DNA from: Tetramitus jugosus
Taxonomy: Eukaryota > Heterolobosea > Eutetramitea > Acrasida > Vahlkampfiidae
Length of the DNA: 64,000 bases
Assembly (NCBI GenBank): GCA_937625935.1
Contig: OW569362.1
Coordinates: 62,001-126,000 of the forward strand
Direction of reading: 5' to 3'
The position numbers and the translations under genes are program-made. The notes beneath the pieces were generated by a model. The model worked only from the letters and a program-made list of their open reading frames with translations. It was not told where the DNA came from and ran no database searches. Within the stretch, counting starts at the first letter, position 1. Each line of letters begins with the position of its first letter. Shown piece by piece: positions 9,738 through 19,695 of the stretch.

Positions 9738-10899
9738 CTAAAATAATTGGACATGGATCTTGAGAAGCTTCTCTTTCCACTCTCTTTCTGTTGGGTTGTT
9801 CCAGTCGAGTTCTTCCTCTAGGCCTTTGAGTCCCATTCCTACTTGACTAATGTGATCATTGTGTGCTTTAATCATACTATACAATTGTGCTATCGAAGCG
9901 TCCTTTTGTTGAATTATGGATTCATAATGTTCTGTCATGTGAACCATTCGTTCTTCATGCCTGACTTGACTGGTATAAGCGACTCCATACACGATACGGA
10001 TCACTCTCCAGAAACGAAGTAACAGCAACAGACCTACGACAATATCCTCAGACACTCCATACACAATTTCCAACACCAACGATGTAATGACAATAGCTGC
10101 ATCAAACACAAAGAGAAACTTCGTAAAGAATCTCCACCCAAAAGCTACAATCTTGAGGAATATTTCAATAACAAATATACCCAGGATAGTGAGAGTGAAA
10201 CCATACAGGACACGGTGAACGACCTTGGTCGACGGTTTCTCGTGCCCCTTTTCCTTTTGTTCCTCAATTAGTATCTCCACACTCGTGATGACAACATCTA
10301 ACAAGAGCAAGAAGATGATGAAAACTTGTGCCCAATGACTCTCCAAGTGCTCTGCCAACCATTTCTGAAACTTCTGAAACTTGTTTAATCTAATGATATT
10401 GAAGAATAGATTCAGTTAAGGCTTGATTAGAAAATAAATGGTTCTGTTGAATAAAAACATACTCCTCTGGAGACTTGCCGTGGGTGTGATGCAAGAGATT
10501 AGTAGAGAAGAAAAATTTCATGAATCGATGAAAGTGAGAGGTATCAGCATGCTCAGTCATTAAGGCTTGATCTGTTGGAAGCAAGGGTTGGCTTGTGGAG
10601 GCACGACCACCATGATAATGGTTAAACTGAGAAAAAGAACGGCTTCTCATTCCATGGAGAGGGGTACTCTCCTCAACGATTGGTACAACAGGTGGAGATT
10701 GTCCATTACGAGAGTGATCAAAAAAGTCTTTATCGGTACTAAAATTTTGGTCTGAATTCTGGTGGGACATGTTACTTTCATGTGAGTTGTAAGAAAAAGA
10801 CTGAGGGTTGGTTTGGGCAACGGTGGGAACAAGAACAACATTTTGAGCGTTGGGATAGCCTCGTTGGTGAGAACTACCCTCTTCACTATTGTTTATCAT
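9738..10899 (-). CDS. HVCN1: Voltage-gated proton channel (Hv1 type), two exons
   Basis: Exon 1 is 10899-10463 and exon 2 is 10389-9738, giving 362 aa. The 73-nt intron has a GTATGT donor and TTAG acceptor, and joins in phase. After a polar N-terminal tail of about 145 residues come four helices. S1 carries the selectivity Asp (D177 in LLLLDVVIT). S2 has Glu221 and Lys225 (VIEIFLKIVAF). S3 has Asp242. S4 has three arginines at 271, 274 and 277 (LRFWRVIR). The Glu-to-Lys and Lys-to-Asp spacings equal those of human Hv1. There is no pore domain, and a coiled-coil-like tail follows (HYESIIQQKDASIAQLYSMI), as in dimeric Hv1. The residue matching Asn214 of human Hv1 is Tyr280. In phagocytes such channels balance oxidase charge. 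Confidence 0.9.
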
Positions 10900-11122
10900 G
10901 ATGTTTACTTCGGTTTGTTTTGAATTGTATTGAACGATTTGAGTTGACCACTCCTATTTTTGTTCTTTGCTTATTTTGACAAAGATGATGGTTTTTATGG
11001 CGCCAAACATTTTCCCTCCTTTTTCACTGAAAGGCTCAAATTACACTATGAGAGAGGTCACGATCAGAGAAAATTTGAAGCTCTAATCAATACAAAATAC
11101 ACATCACCACCTTCATCATCCA

Positions 11123-12475
11123 ATGTTCATTCATCAGCTCTATCATCCTCAAGAACGACAACAACTCTCTCCAAGCCATGTGATCAATGATGAGAATAGA
11201 GCTCCTCCATCAGCCACTCCACTGAGAGCTAAGCTTCCACAACAACACTCCAAGCTACAGCTACAACAACCAAAGCTCTCACTACTACATCCACCACAAC
11301 CACCACTGACACAGCTTCAACCAAAGTTCAAGTTGATAGCGAACACGAACCAACCACTTCACTCAAGCATCAACAACACTAACATCAAACACAGTCACAA
11401 CAATCACATGATTCAAAATGAGTCTCATCTCATCAAGAACATTACTGTCATTTGTTGTATGATCCACCAAGTGAAGAACGAGCTGGATAGACTGGTGCAA
11501 AAGAGTGAGACCAACTGGGAGAATCACATTGGCAGCTCTATTGCTTCATGGGAGAGTGAATCAGTCATGGTAGAGTTCTGCACAGAGCTCAATCCCAACT
11601 TGCTCAAGTGGCGTCAAGTCAGTCATCACATGGATCAGTTGGTACACTTGGAGAATGAAGTGTTGAACGTGTTGGACGAGTTTGTTGAACTTGTTTGCTC
11701 CAGTGTTCGCAAGTATTGCATGTTTATGGCTCAAAAACAACAGCTACGACAACCAAAATCGAATCTCAATCGTCATCACACAGCAATTGATTTCATGTCA
11801 GTGTATCAACAGTTCTGTAACAAGCGGTTCTTTAGAGAAATTGTCGTGTCCAATGAATTCAAGCATGCTCTGCAACAGCGAATACAAAAGAGCGAGAAGG
11901 AATCCAAATTGACTTCAATGACTACTCACATACCACCTGTACCACCACTGAACTACCGAAATCAAGTGATTCGTGCCTGTCAAGACAGAATGATAATGGA
12001 AGATGAAGACAGGGACAGTGAAGATGGTGATGAAGAGTGCAGTCAATTCGACATGAAGGAGCCAAGATGCAGAAGAAAACTGTTTGATGACGAGCATGTT
12101 GTTGCTTCATCGTACTCACCTAATCATCTCATTCATAGCTATTGCAAACCAATTACCTCAAGGAAAATGAACATGTCTACTGTTGCTTGTGAGGATGAGG
12201 ATGTTGATGATTGTGATGACATGGAACAAACAAATGGAAAGGAGAGTGCAGATGAAATTTGTGATGGATTAGAGCTACAAAGAAGGAGCACTACGATGCA
12301 TGCTGCAGTTTCAATTGCAACAGACATTGAGAGGTATTTGGACTGTCCTTGTCTTGAGAGAAAAAGAGATGCTTTGACAAGCCAGATACAAGAGTTGAGA
12401 ACACGGTATGCAGCACATAAGAGTGTATGTCAAGCAGTGTTGTCCAGCAACAACAGAACAGATCCAAGACAATAA
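11123..12475 (+). CDS. Protein of unknown function with disordered N-terminus
   Basis: A 450-residue frame from the ATG at 11123. The first 95 residues are Gln/Pro/Leu/His-rich low complexity. Residues about 100-215 form a helical block (KNITVICCMIHQVKNELDRL, then VEFCTELNPNLLKWRQV). The rest alternates acidic stretches (EDEDRDSEDGDEE) with basic ones and ends in a Cys-containing coiled coil (CPCLERKRDALTSQIQELR). A GGCGCC palindrome in an A/T context (10999-11004) lies 120 bp upstream. No family recognised. Acidic/basic patches and lack of signal sequence suggest a nuclear or cytoplasmic protein, which is inference only. Confidence 0.65.
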   Translation: MFIHQLYHPQERQQLSPSHVINDENRAPPSATPLRAKLPQQHSKLQLQQPKLSLLHPPQPPLTQLQPKFKLIANTNQPLHSSINNTNIKHSHNNHMIQNESHLIKNITVICCMIHQVKNELDRLVQKSETNWENHIGSSIASWESESVMVEFCTELNPNLLKWRQVSHHMDQLVHLENEVLNVLDEFVELVCSSVRKYCMFMAQKQQLRQPKSNLNRHHTAIDFMSVYQQFCNKRFFREIVVSNEFKHALQQRIQKSEKESKLTSMTTHIPPVPPLNYRNQVIRACQDRMIMEDEDRDSEDGDEECSQFDMKEPRCRRKLFDDEHVVASSYSPNHLIHSYCKPITSRKMNMSTVACEDEDVDDCDDMEQTNGKESADEICDGLELQRRSTTMHAAVSIATDIERYLDCPCLERKRDALTSQIQELRTRYAAHKSVCQAVLSSNNRTDPRQ

Positions 12476-12666
12476 AATGATCGTAATCTTCTCCAACATT
12501 AAAAGCTCACACCCACCTGACCGAATGGGGCAGGAGTTCTGAACGGGAGACGACAGTCAATGACGGTATCTTTGATGAATCATTGCGGTGTATCTCCCTC
12601 CTCCTGCTTATTCTTGTTCTCTGCAGTGTACTTGTTCAGATCACAAAGCAGTAAGAAAAAAACAAA

Positions 12667-13584
12667 ATGATCAAGTTCAAGAGTCTGGTACTTCAAACGA
12701 CCCAAAAAACTCGTGTCTTGCAAGTAAAGCCCTTCTTTGTCTCCAATGTGACACAATCCTTCCATCAAGCATCATGTGCTCAAGATGAGGATCAAACTAC
12801 AAGTGAGACCAACAGCAACAGTGCCATCCGGTTCATTACCATTGACAATCCAACCAAGAGAAATGCACTGTCCTATCAAGTGTTGGAGAACTTGGTTTCT
12901 CAATTGAAAAGCTTATCGTTGCAGCAGAGCAGTGATACAGAAAATCAACCCAAAGTTGTCATTTTGCAATCTCATGGCCCAGTGTTCTCCTCAGGTCACG
13001 ATCTCAAGGAATTGAAGCAAAATTCAAATGATGCACAGTTTGGAGCTAGAACGATTGAACTTTGTACAGAAATGATGCAGTTGATTCGAACAATTGATCA
13101 ACCAGTGATTGCTAAAGTTCAGGGATTGGCTACTGCAGCTGGTTGTCAGATTGTGGCTGCCTGTGATTTGGCCGTGGCTGCAGATACGGCACAATTCGCA
13201 ACACCTGGAGTCAAGATTGGTCTGTTTTGTACGACTCCAGGTGTTGCTCTTGCGAGAGCAGTGTCAAGAAAGAAAGCAATGGAGATGCTGCTCACAGGCA
13301 AGCCAATCACAGCACAAGAGGCTTTGCAACATGGCTTGATTAACAAGGTTGTACCAGCAGATCAGTTAGATTCTGAAGCACTCGAGATGGCAAAGCATAT
13401 TGCCAGTGCAAGCTTTGAGACAATTGCACTTGGAAAGAAGGCTTTCTATGAACAAATTGAAATGAACACAGCAGATGCATATCAGTTCGGATGTAAGGTA
13501 ATGATAGACAATTTGTCGATGGATGATTGCATTGAAGGAATAGATGCTTTTACTTCAAAGAGAAAGCCAGTATGGAAGCATTAA
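12667..13584 (+). CDS. ECHDC3: Enoyl-CoA hydratase domain protein 3 (crotonase fold), mitochondrial
   Basis: A 305-residue crotonase-superfamily protein closest in pattern to animal ECHDC3. Conserved stretches include GPVFSSGHDLKEL, then AAGCQIVAACDLAVA (oxyanion-hole region), FATPGVKIGLFCTTPGVALA, LTGKPITAQEALQHGLINKV and a KRKPVW ending shared with ECHDC3. The first 35 residues (MIKFKSLVLQTTQKTRVLQV) are basic and hydroxyl-rich, fitting a mitochondrial presequence. The start sits in an A-rich context (AAACAAAATG). Paralogues act on acyl-CoA thioesters; the exact substrate of ECHDC3 itself is not settled. No intron is needed. Downstream lie a GTPase relic and a tRNA gene. Confidence 0.9.
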   Translation: MIKFKSLVLQTTQKTRVLQVKPFFVSNVTQSFHQASCAQDEDQTTSETNSNSAIRFITIDNPTKRNALSYQVLENLVSQLKSLSLQQSSDTENQPKVVILQSHGPVFSSGHDLKELKQNSNDAQFGARTIELCTEMMQLIRTIDQPVIAKVQGLATAAGCQIVAACDLAVAADTAQFATPGVKIGLFCTTPGVALARAVSRKKAMEMLLTGKPITAQEALQHGLINKVVPADQLDSEALEMAKHIASASFETIALGKKAFYEQIEMNTADAYQFGCKVMIDNLSMDDCIEGIDAFTSKRKPVWKH

Positions 13585-13704
13585 ATTTAGTTGTACGTCT
13601 CCTCCAGTCTTGACTTCTTCTTCGACACTTGAGAGGAAATTATCGATTTGTTCGATACCTTCCTGGCCACAACAAGCAAGCTTATAGTAATTCGGAGTTG
13701 GTGT

Positions 13705-13810
13705 TTTCGCGCTAATGTCAGAGACACATGACTCACTGCACACATCAATTCTTCTCGTTGCGACTAAAATCGACTTGAAAGATCTTAAAGAAGTAAAGAA
13801 GTTAAGAGCC
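13705..13810 (+). pseudogene. Relic of a Rho-family small GTPase
   Basis: At 13748-13804 the plus strand encodes ILLVATKIDLKDLKEVKKL, which fits the G4 (T-K-x-D) region of Rho/Rac GTPases. Just before it, in another frame at 13705-13731, lies FRANVRDT followed by TGA, matching the helix that precedes this strand (pattern F-x-N-V-R-x-x-W), with TGA where Trp is usual. A frameshift separates the two pieces. Nothing corresponding to the P-loop, switch regions or a prenylated tail is found nearby, so only roughly residues 90-130 of a GTPase survive. Short length keeps certainty moderate. Confidence 0.55.
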
Positions 13811-13816
13811 AAGGAT

Positions 13817-13899
13817 GTTGTGCAAAGCCGTACGCAGCTCGAACACAGCAGAAGTTGCATGATGTTATCAATTGTTGCATGCGTACGGCTTTGCACAAC
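13817..13899. repeat. Perfect 20-bp inverted repeat with 43-nt spacer
   Basis: The left arm GTTGTGCAAAGCCGTACGCA (13817-13836) is matched exactly by its reverse complement at 13880-13899. The 43-nt spacer also holds two copies of GTTGCATG-like sequence. The arms stop sharply at both ends. Transcribed RNA would form a strong hairpin. It lies between the GTPase relic and the tRNA gene. There are no flanking direct repeats that I can see to mark it as a transposon end. Confidence 0.85.
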
Positions 13900-14020
13900 C
13901 CGATAAGAGCTGAAGTAAAGTTAGTTCAATCATTTACTTTCCAAAAAAACAATTCTTTCCTTTTATTAATTAGATTTGATTGTAAATCCAATCAGCCATC
14001 GTGCATAAGCAAAACGACGT

Positions 14021-14093
14021 CGCCCACCGAGGGGCTCGAACCCTCGACCACAAGGTTAAGAGCCTTGCGCTCTACCGACTGAGCTAGACGGGC
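14021..14093 (-). tRNA. tRNA-Lys (anticodon CTT)
   Basis: The minus strand from 14093 to 14021 folds as a full 73-nt cloverleaf without an intron. The acceptor stem pairs GCCCGTC with GGTGGGC (with G-U pairs), the D arm contains TAGCTCAGTCGGTAGAGC, the anticodon loop reads CTCTTAA with anticodon CTT, and the T arm is GAGGG-TTCGAGC-CCCTC. The discriminator base is G, and CCA is not encoded. A TTTT run about 6 nt downstream would terminate RNA polymerase III. A-box and B-box promoter sequences are intact. Confidence 0.96.
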
Positions 14094-14135
14094 TACATAT
14101 CAACTCCTAAAATAGCCATTCTCGATTCGGAGTAA

Positions 14136-14519
14136 TTACTGTAAATCTCCGAATATATGCTGAATGAAAAACTCGTCGATTGCCTGTCTTTCCTTCTTGT
14201 GAGGCTTCTTCGTGTTCGTATCTCCAGTAGGATAGTCAGACAACCACGATCTGTACTTTGCTTCACAATTCATTTGTTTTTCTATCCTGAACATTTGCCG
14301 ATCAATTTCCTTGTGTGTGAGACCACCAACAGTGCTAATCTTGCTGTCAGCTGCTGCTGAGACATCTCCATTGCAGCAACGGCTCTTCACCTCAATGTTA
14401 AACTTTTTCCTGAGTCTTGTTTTCTTGTTCGTTTGTTCCTTTTCACTTGTTTTTGGGACGACGGGAGTCCGTCTCTTTGTTTTGCCTGCTCTGCACAGTC
14501 CTCCAAAATATCTTGCCAT
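14136..14519 (-). CDS. Small basic protein of unknown function (intact copy of a duplicated gene)
   Basis: 127 residues from the ATG at 14519. The N-terminal half is Lys/Arg-rich (KRRTPVVPKTSEKEQ). The C-terminal half holds GGLTHKEIDRQMFRIEKQ, then GDTNTKKPHKKERQAIDEFF and ends FGDLQ. This half is repeated, with changes, in the partial copy at 14752-14991. TGACGTCGCG at 14641-14650, 120 bp upstream, resembles a bZIP/CREB site. No family recognised. Conservation of the C-terminal block between copies suggests that this part is functional. Confidence 0.6.
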   Translation of the reverse strand: MARYFGGLCRAGKTKRRTPVVPKTSEKEQTNKKTRLRKKFNIEVKSRCCNGDVSAAADSKISTVGGLTHKEIDRQMFRIEKQMNCEAKYRSWLSDYPTGDTNTKKPHKKERQAIDEFFIQHIFGDLQ

Positions 14520-14751
14520 TGTCTTCTTGAATGTTGTGTTGTTGTCGTTGGTGCTTTGTCGTTTTGTTTACAAAATTATGGCGTCAATCTGGAAGCAGAT
14601 CAAGAACTAAATCTCTCGAACTTTGACTTCCAATTTTAAAGTGACGTCGCGTAATCCAACAAGGCATTTTTTACTTTCACTCAAATTTTCAATTAACGTG
14701 CCAAAATATTTCCATCAGCTTCTTTGGCAGCTGGCTAAAATACATGGAGCT

Positions 14752-14991
14752 TTACTGTGAATGACCGAATGTTGCCTGAAAGTAAAACTCATCAACCATT
14801 GGTCTCTCTTTCTTGTGTGGTTTCTTCGTATTTGTGTCTCCCTTGGAAGATCTCCATTCTCTGTTCCTGTCTTCACTGAGCAACTTCTTTTCTCTCATGA
14901 ACGATTGCCGTTCGACATCCTTGTATGTGAGACCACCAACACCACCATCGACAGATGATGGTAGTTGACTCACATACAACAATTTTATCAT
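14752..14991 (-). pseudogene. 5'-truncated tandem copy of the gene at 14136-14519
   Basis: The minus strand encodes GGLTYKDVERQSFMREKK and GDTNTKKPHKKERPMVDEFY, ending FGHSQ, parallel to the C-terminal 65 residues of the intact neighbour. The basic N-terminal half of that gene is missing; upstream sequence gives only MIKLLYVSQLPSSVDGG from an ATG at 14991. No stop interrupts the conserved part, so a short active gene is possible, but the lost N-terminus points to a partial duplication. The copies lie in the same orientation, about 230 bp apart. Confidence 0.55.
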
Positions 14992-15233
14992 CAGAAACAC
15001 GAACCAACGACATAATAGATGTCGGAATTGAATACAAATCTTTCAGGTTAACATTATCATCGAATCACTTTTCTCAAGTGATCCAAGCACTGAAGTTGAA
15101 CCCAAATCATATCTCAGAAATAGAATCGACCAAGTTGATGAGTACATGAAGAAGGAAGCGAAAACATCTGAGCGGAATTGAAGGAGCTTTTACTTCAAAA
15201 GAGAACAGCAATGAGTCAGGCAAGAGATATATA

Positions 15234-17539
15234 TTAGTTGTCATCATTCTCGTCAGTGTCAGTCTTAATTTGATCTTCTTCAGTACTTGGCTGCAAAGTG
15301 GGAGGAACATATCCTTCTCCTCCTTGCTTGGAAGCCTTCTCAGGTTTCCGTTTCACCAACTGAAGTGCAATTCTTTCAAGCTCACCAAGCAACTTGCTTT
15401 GATCAGACTTAATAATTCCATTCTGTCTGTCTTTGATCTTCTGTAAAATGGCATCGGTCAACGAAACAACATACTGTTGTTCAACAGATTTTTCGTCAAT
15501 ATTGCTAATGGATTGGTTTGAAACTGTTTGGGTCGCACGATAAAGATTCATTTCTTCGTCCATCTCGGATTGTCTTCTAGCTGTTGCCAATCGCTCCTGT
15601 CTCATTCCCTCTTCAATTTGCTGTCTCAATATCGAATAGGCTTCACCAACAATCACCAAGAAAATGTTCAATACAGAGTACACATAAAGTGTCACAAATG
15701 TCGTTAGATAGATTCTTCCCGCATATTTGAAAAAGTTATTGAATCCAGATATCATATCATAATTTTCTCGGAGCATATCACCGGCAATAGCACTAAATAA
15801 TGTTACACTTGTTTCATCAATCGTTTGAAAATGTCTTACATAATGTCCGAACCATGTAGTTCCTGCGAGAGCATAAGCCACGAACAATGGAAACACACCA
15901 CAACAGAAACGAAGTACATCAGGAAGACCTTTCTGTAGTGTCAGTATCAGCACATAAAACTTGGCATTAAACTGAAGATAACGGATCAGACAAATGCATG
16001 TGAGCATTCCACCTAACCCAGATAAGAAATCATTTGTAATGTTGATAGATTCTCGAGATCTTCTTGATCCTTCTCTTTCTCTGATGAATAGAATGAAAAT
16101 GGCGCCAAGAATATTCAGTAAATCTCGAACTAACATGATCATGTACCACCATCCAACATAACCTTGGAACAATCGAGCCACAGAAACATATTTTCTTCCA
16201 AGCTCTCTTCGATGTTTGGCCCATAATTTACCTCGAATAATCATCGCCCTCAGGGTCAATATGGCCGATAGTAGTGTACAGATGGCGAGCAGCAATGCGA
16301 ACCAAAAGTATGGTCGAGCAGACTCAGTTTTCACCGAATTCTTTTTCAATTGCTTACAACCAGAATAATTGTATCTGATTTGTAAGGGCAAGAGAGCTGA
16401 CCGAAGATTAAAATCATAATTTAAACGAACAGTCCATGCAATACACTCCACAATGGGTGCCTTTCGTTTCAGGAGCTGTGATCCAACATCCAGAGTCTGA
16501 ACACTGAACTCAATCTCCGATGAGATCAATCGATCAAAATTGTATCTCAACTCTCGTGGATCCATGTTAGAATTCAGCAGACGACTGTACGGATGGGTTC
16601 GATTCAAAATCTCATTGTACTCTATCGAGTTTCCCATCGAGTGAACCGCATCGTTTCTATCATAGCTCGCAACCCTTGTTGCACCTTTGATCGATTGCTC
16701 ATCATCCGTCAACAAACGTCTCATGTCCGTTTTTCTGAGTCTTGTTGTCAACACTAGAAACGACTCTGTTTGGTAGGAGAGTTCAGTCTTGTTCAATGAG
16801 GCAACGACAGCTGCAGATGGATGGATGAGCTCATAGATATCAACACTATTGTCTACCAGATTATAGTACTTGTTGACCGTACCTTCAATCGAGCTTAACA
16901 CATCAGGCACAGACTTGTAATAATAGGTGTGCAGACCTTCAGAATTATCAGTCAACGACTCATAACCCTCTGGCAAAAATGTCTGAACAAAAGCATCCGT
17001 AGAGGCAGCCAAAAACTTTTTCTTTTGACCAAAAGCACTGAGAGTCTATTATATATCATTTGTTCAAAGAGTGAGTACGCGCAGTAAACGATACAACATC
17101 AATTTTTGGCGCCAAAAACACTACTTACAATAACGATCACACACAAAAGCATAATCAAATCAAGAATGAGCTTAAAGGGCAATCTTCGATACTTGATCAT
17201 TTTAGCTATTGGTCCCATGGTCAATCTGTCCTCATCACTCTCCTCCTTGATGGGCAGCACGTGATTGACCAAAAAATCTCCAATTCTTCTCGTGATTCTT
17301 GGCTGTCTCTGTCTGACTTCTGTTGTAATTTCTCGAAAACGCAGAGTACTGGTGCCACTACCACTGCTGCTTTCTTGAGCTTTGGGTGACAATGGTGAGG
17401 AATAAATAAGAGGCACACTATTGTTTTCGTCATCATCCTTTTGATTGTCGTTGTCAATGTGGATGATGTCTGATGTCACCTTTTGGTAGTCAGTTTCTGG
17501 TGCACCATCCTCGTGTGAAGACTGTGCTGGTTGCGTCAT
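15234..17539 (-). CDS. Mucolipin-like TRP cation channel, two exons
   Basis: Exon 1 is 17539-17129 and exon 2 is about 17021-15234, giving roughly 732 aa. The donor is a clean GTAAGT at 17128. The frame-keeping acceptor is AAAAG ending at 17022; a stronger CTCTCAG at 17040 region would be out of phase, so the exact junction is uncertain. The N-terminal tail is followed by helix 1 (RLPFKLILDLIMLLCVIVI), a long lumenal loop, then five helices. LIRYLQFNAKFYVLILTLQ and PDVLRFCCGVFP match TRPML helices 4-5. The pore segment reads LFSAIAGDML where animal TRPML has LFSLINGDDM. The C-terminal tail is a charged coil. Such channels release Ca2+ from endolysosomes. Confidence 0.83.
17103..17118. promoter_or_regulatory. 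Perfect 16-bp palindrome with E2F-like core
   Basis: TTTTTGGCGCCAAAAA is its own reverse complement and contains the consensus E2F/DP core TTTGGCGC on both strands. Here it lies in the intron of the mucolipin-like gene, a few bases inside the donor. Similar GGCGCC cores with A/T flanks occur elsewhere in the window (see findings). Binding is inferred from the motif alone. Confidence 0.35.
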
Positions 17540-17657
17540 TCTACTTGTGAGAGAGCAATGTTTCAAGGATGCTCAGCTTTTTCACAACGACAAAGGCTTT
17601 CGCCCCAACTTTCCAAAAGGTATTATTTATTCGGAAAAATCGGGTCCGACAGGTTGA

Positions 17658-19695
17658 TTAGGGCGATTGCTGTTCTTCAATTCCCGCCTCATCCGGTGTA
17701 GATGGCAGCTGCACGTCAGACTTTTGAATTCTGATGTGAGCTCTTTCTACTTCCTTTGTGAAATTGACAAAGAAGCTAATGTAGAGAGCAAGAATGAAAC
17801 TGACCGTAACGAGTCCGGCTGCCAATCCAGTCCACAGCCCAACCAGATGCAATTTGAAATAGAAGGCAAGGAATGCACCCAGAGGAAGTCCAATGACATA
17901 GAATCCAATGATATTAGTGAATGCTCCCATAACCTGTCGTCCCATTCCTCTGAGAGCTCCCGCAAGACACACTTGAGCACCATCGAATATCTGGAACAGA
18001 GCACAGACTAAAAAGAAATGAGGTGGTTAGAAAGCGAATGGGGAAGGGTAAAGCTCGAAGAATTGAATGTAGACATACCTGGAAGGACAGTAGATACGAG
18101 GTCCAGAACTTCAACTTCATTCGTAAACAACTTTCCGATTTGGCGTCTCAGCAGGAACAGTATGAAACCATTCAATGTCATGTACGATACTCCCGAAACA
18201 TAGGTAACCAGTACAACGACTTTAGCTTGATTGGCCAACTTTGCTCCCAAACAAACACCAACTCGAATCGAACAAGCAATCGAGATTGACAGAGGAATCA
18301 TAAATGTGAGCACAATGGTGTTTAGGGTAATTGCATGTGCAGCAGTATACTTTGCTCCTGGAAGATATCCAGAGAACAATGTTGTTAGTTCGAAGCCAAT
18401 AATCTCAAGCATCAACATGACCCTATATTTCAAATGTTAGATATCATAGAAACAGCCTAGGAAACAATAATGCACATATAGAAAACTTACATTCCAGGTA
18501 TGGCGAGCTTTAGGTATTCCGCAACACCTGGCCATGCGATCACCATCCTAAAATCATTCTTGATCCGAGTGAGCAGTGGAGGCTTAACTTCATCAGTGGA
18601 TATTTCACTCTGTTCTTTTGTTCGTTGAGTAGCATCCTTTCTCTCAACATACAACGTGTACATGATTGTAAAGATACAAACACATGTTCGAGTCAGTGAG
18701 GTAGCAATTGGAGCTCCCACGTATCCTAATCCCTTGTATCCAATACCTTGGATCAACAGCGTATTCAGCAAAACATTGATGCCATTCGCAAAAATGTTGC
18801 AAACCATTGGGAAGATGACACGGCCCTGAGCTGTCAAATACCTCGACAAAATATTCGTCACAATATAAGGATATAGTCCAATAATCAAGTATCGATTAAA
18901 CACACCTGATAGAGCAGCAATCTCTGGATTCTGTCCAAGCAATACCAACACTTGTTTTGAGAACCAAAACAGCATTGCCACAGGAAGAGCAACCAGTGTC
19001 ATTATCAAAAACGAACGACCCAAAATAATTCGCTTCACATGATCATTCTTCATTCCCTCTGCTTGACTAATCATCGTATCCTGTGCAGCCAATAAGCCAA
19101 CTGGAATAAAGCCCACACACGAAAAATAAGCGTTGGCTAACCCTGCAGCAGCCAAATACTTGTCTCCCAAATGACCCACAAAAGCAACATCTACGGCACC
19201 TAACAAAGCACCACAAACATTTCCAATAATAATCGGCCATGTGATCTTAAACATCTCGATCGCTTCTTTTTTACCATGCTTTTTCAATGCAGCTTTCAAT
19301 GGAACTTCTGCTTCATCCACATTCTCTGCATCATCACCACCATTTCCATCCATAAGTTCATCTCCATTCTCCTGGTCCAACTCAATCACTTCCAAGTGTC
19401 CATCACGATTATCAATTTTCTTCTCCATGTGATCCTCATCACCATTGTCATCCTCCTCTTGATTCTTGTTTAACCGCATACGATCATTGTGCTTCAATTT
19501 CTTTTCATACTTGTACTCATCTTCGTCTTCCTCCTCTTCTTGGTCACCGCCATTGCTATTGGTGATAGAATGGGAGGATGCATAGATGACCTGGGCAAAA
19601 GAAGATGAGGATGGCAACTCTGGTGTTTTGTCAACAAGAGGAGTAGGTGACAAGTCTGGATTGGTTTCGGGTATCGTGGTAGCTTTTATCGTCAT
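17658..19695 (-). CDS. MATE-family multidrug/organic-cation antiporter, three exons
   Basis: Exons are 19695-18491, 18422-18079 and 18007-17658; both introns (68 and 71 nt) have GTAAGT/GTATGT donors and join in phase, giving 632 aa. An acidic cytosolic extension of about 135 residues precedes two MATE half-domains with about 12 helices. MATE hallmarks are AAAGLANAYF, LAIPGMVMLMLEIIGFEL across junction 1, and LFQIFDGAQVCLAGALRGMGRQ in two parts across and after junction 2. The final tail is polar. MATE proteins export cationic compounds using H+ or Na+ gradients from the plasma membrane or vesicles. Substrate cannot be told from sequence. Confidence 0.93.

Noticed and set aside
13555-13896. 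Minus-strand 113-codon frame over the GTPase relic
   Set aside because: It covers the inverted repeat and the antisense of the relic, and has no recognisable product.
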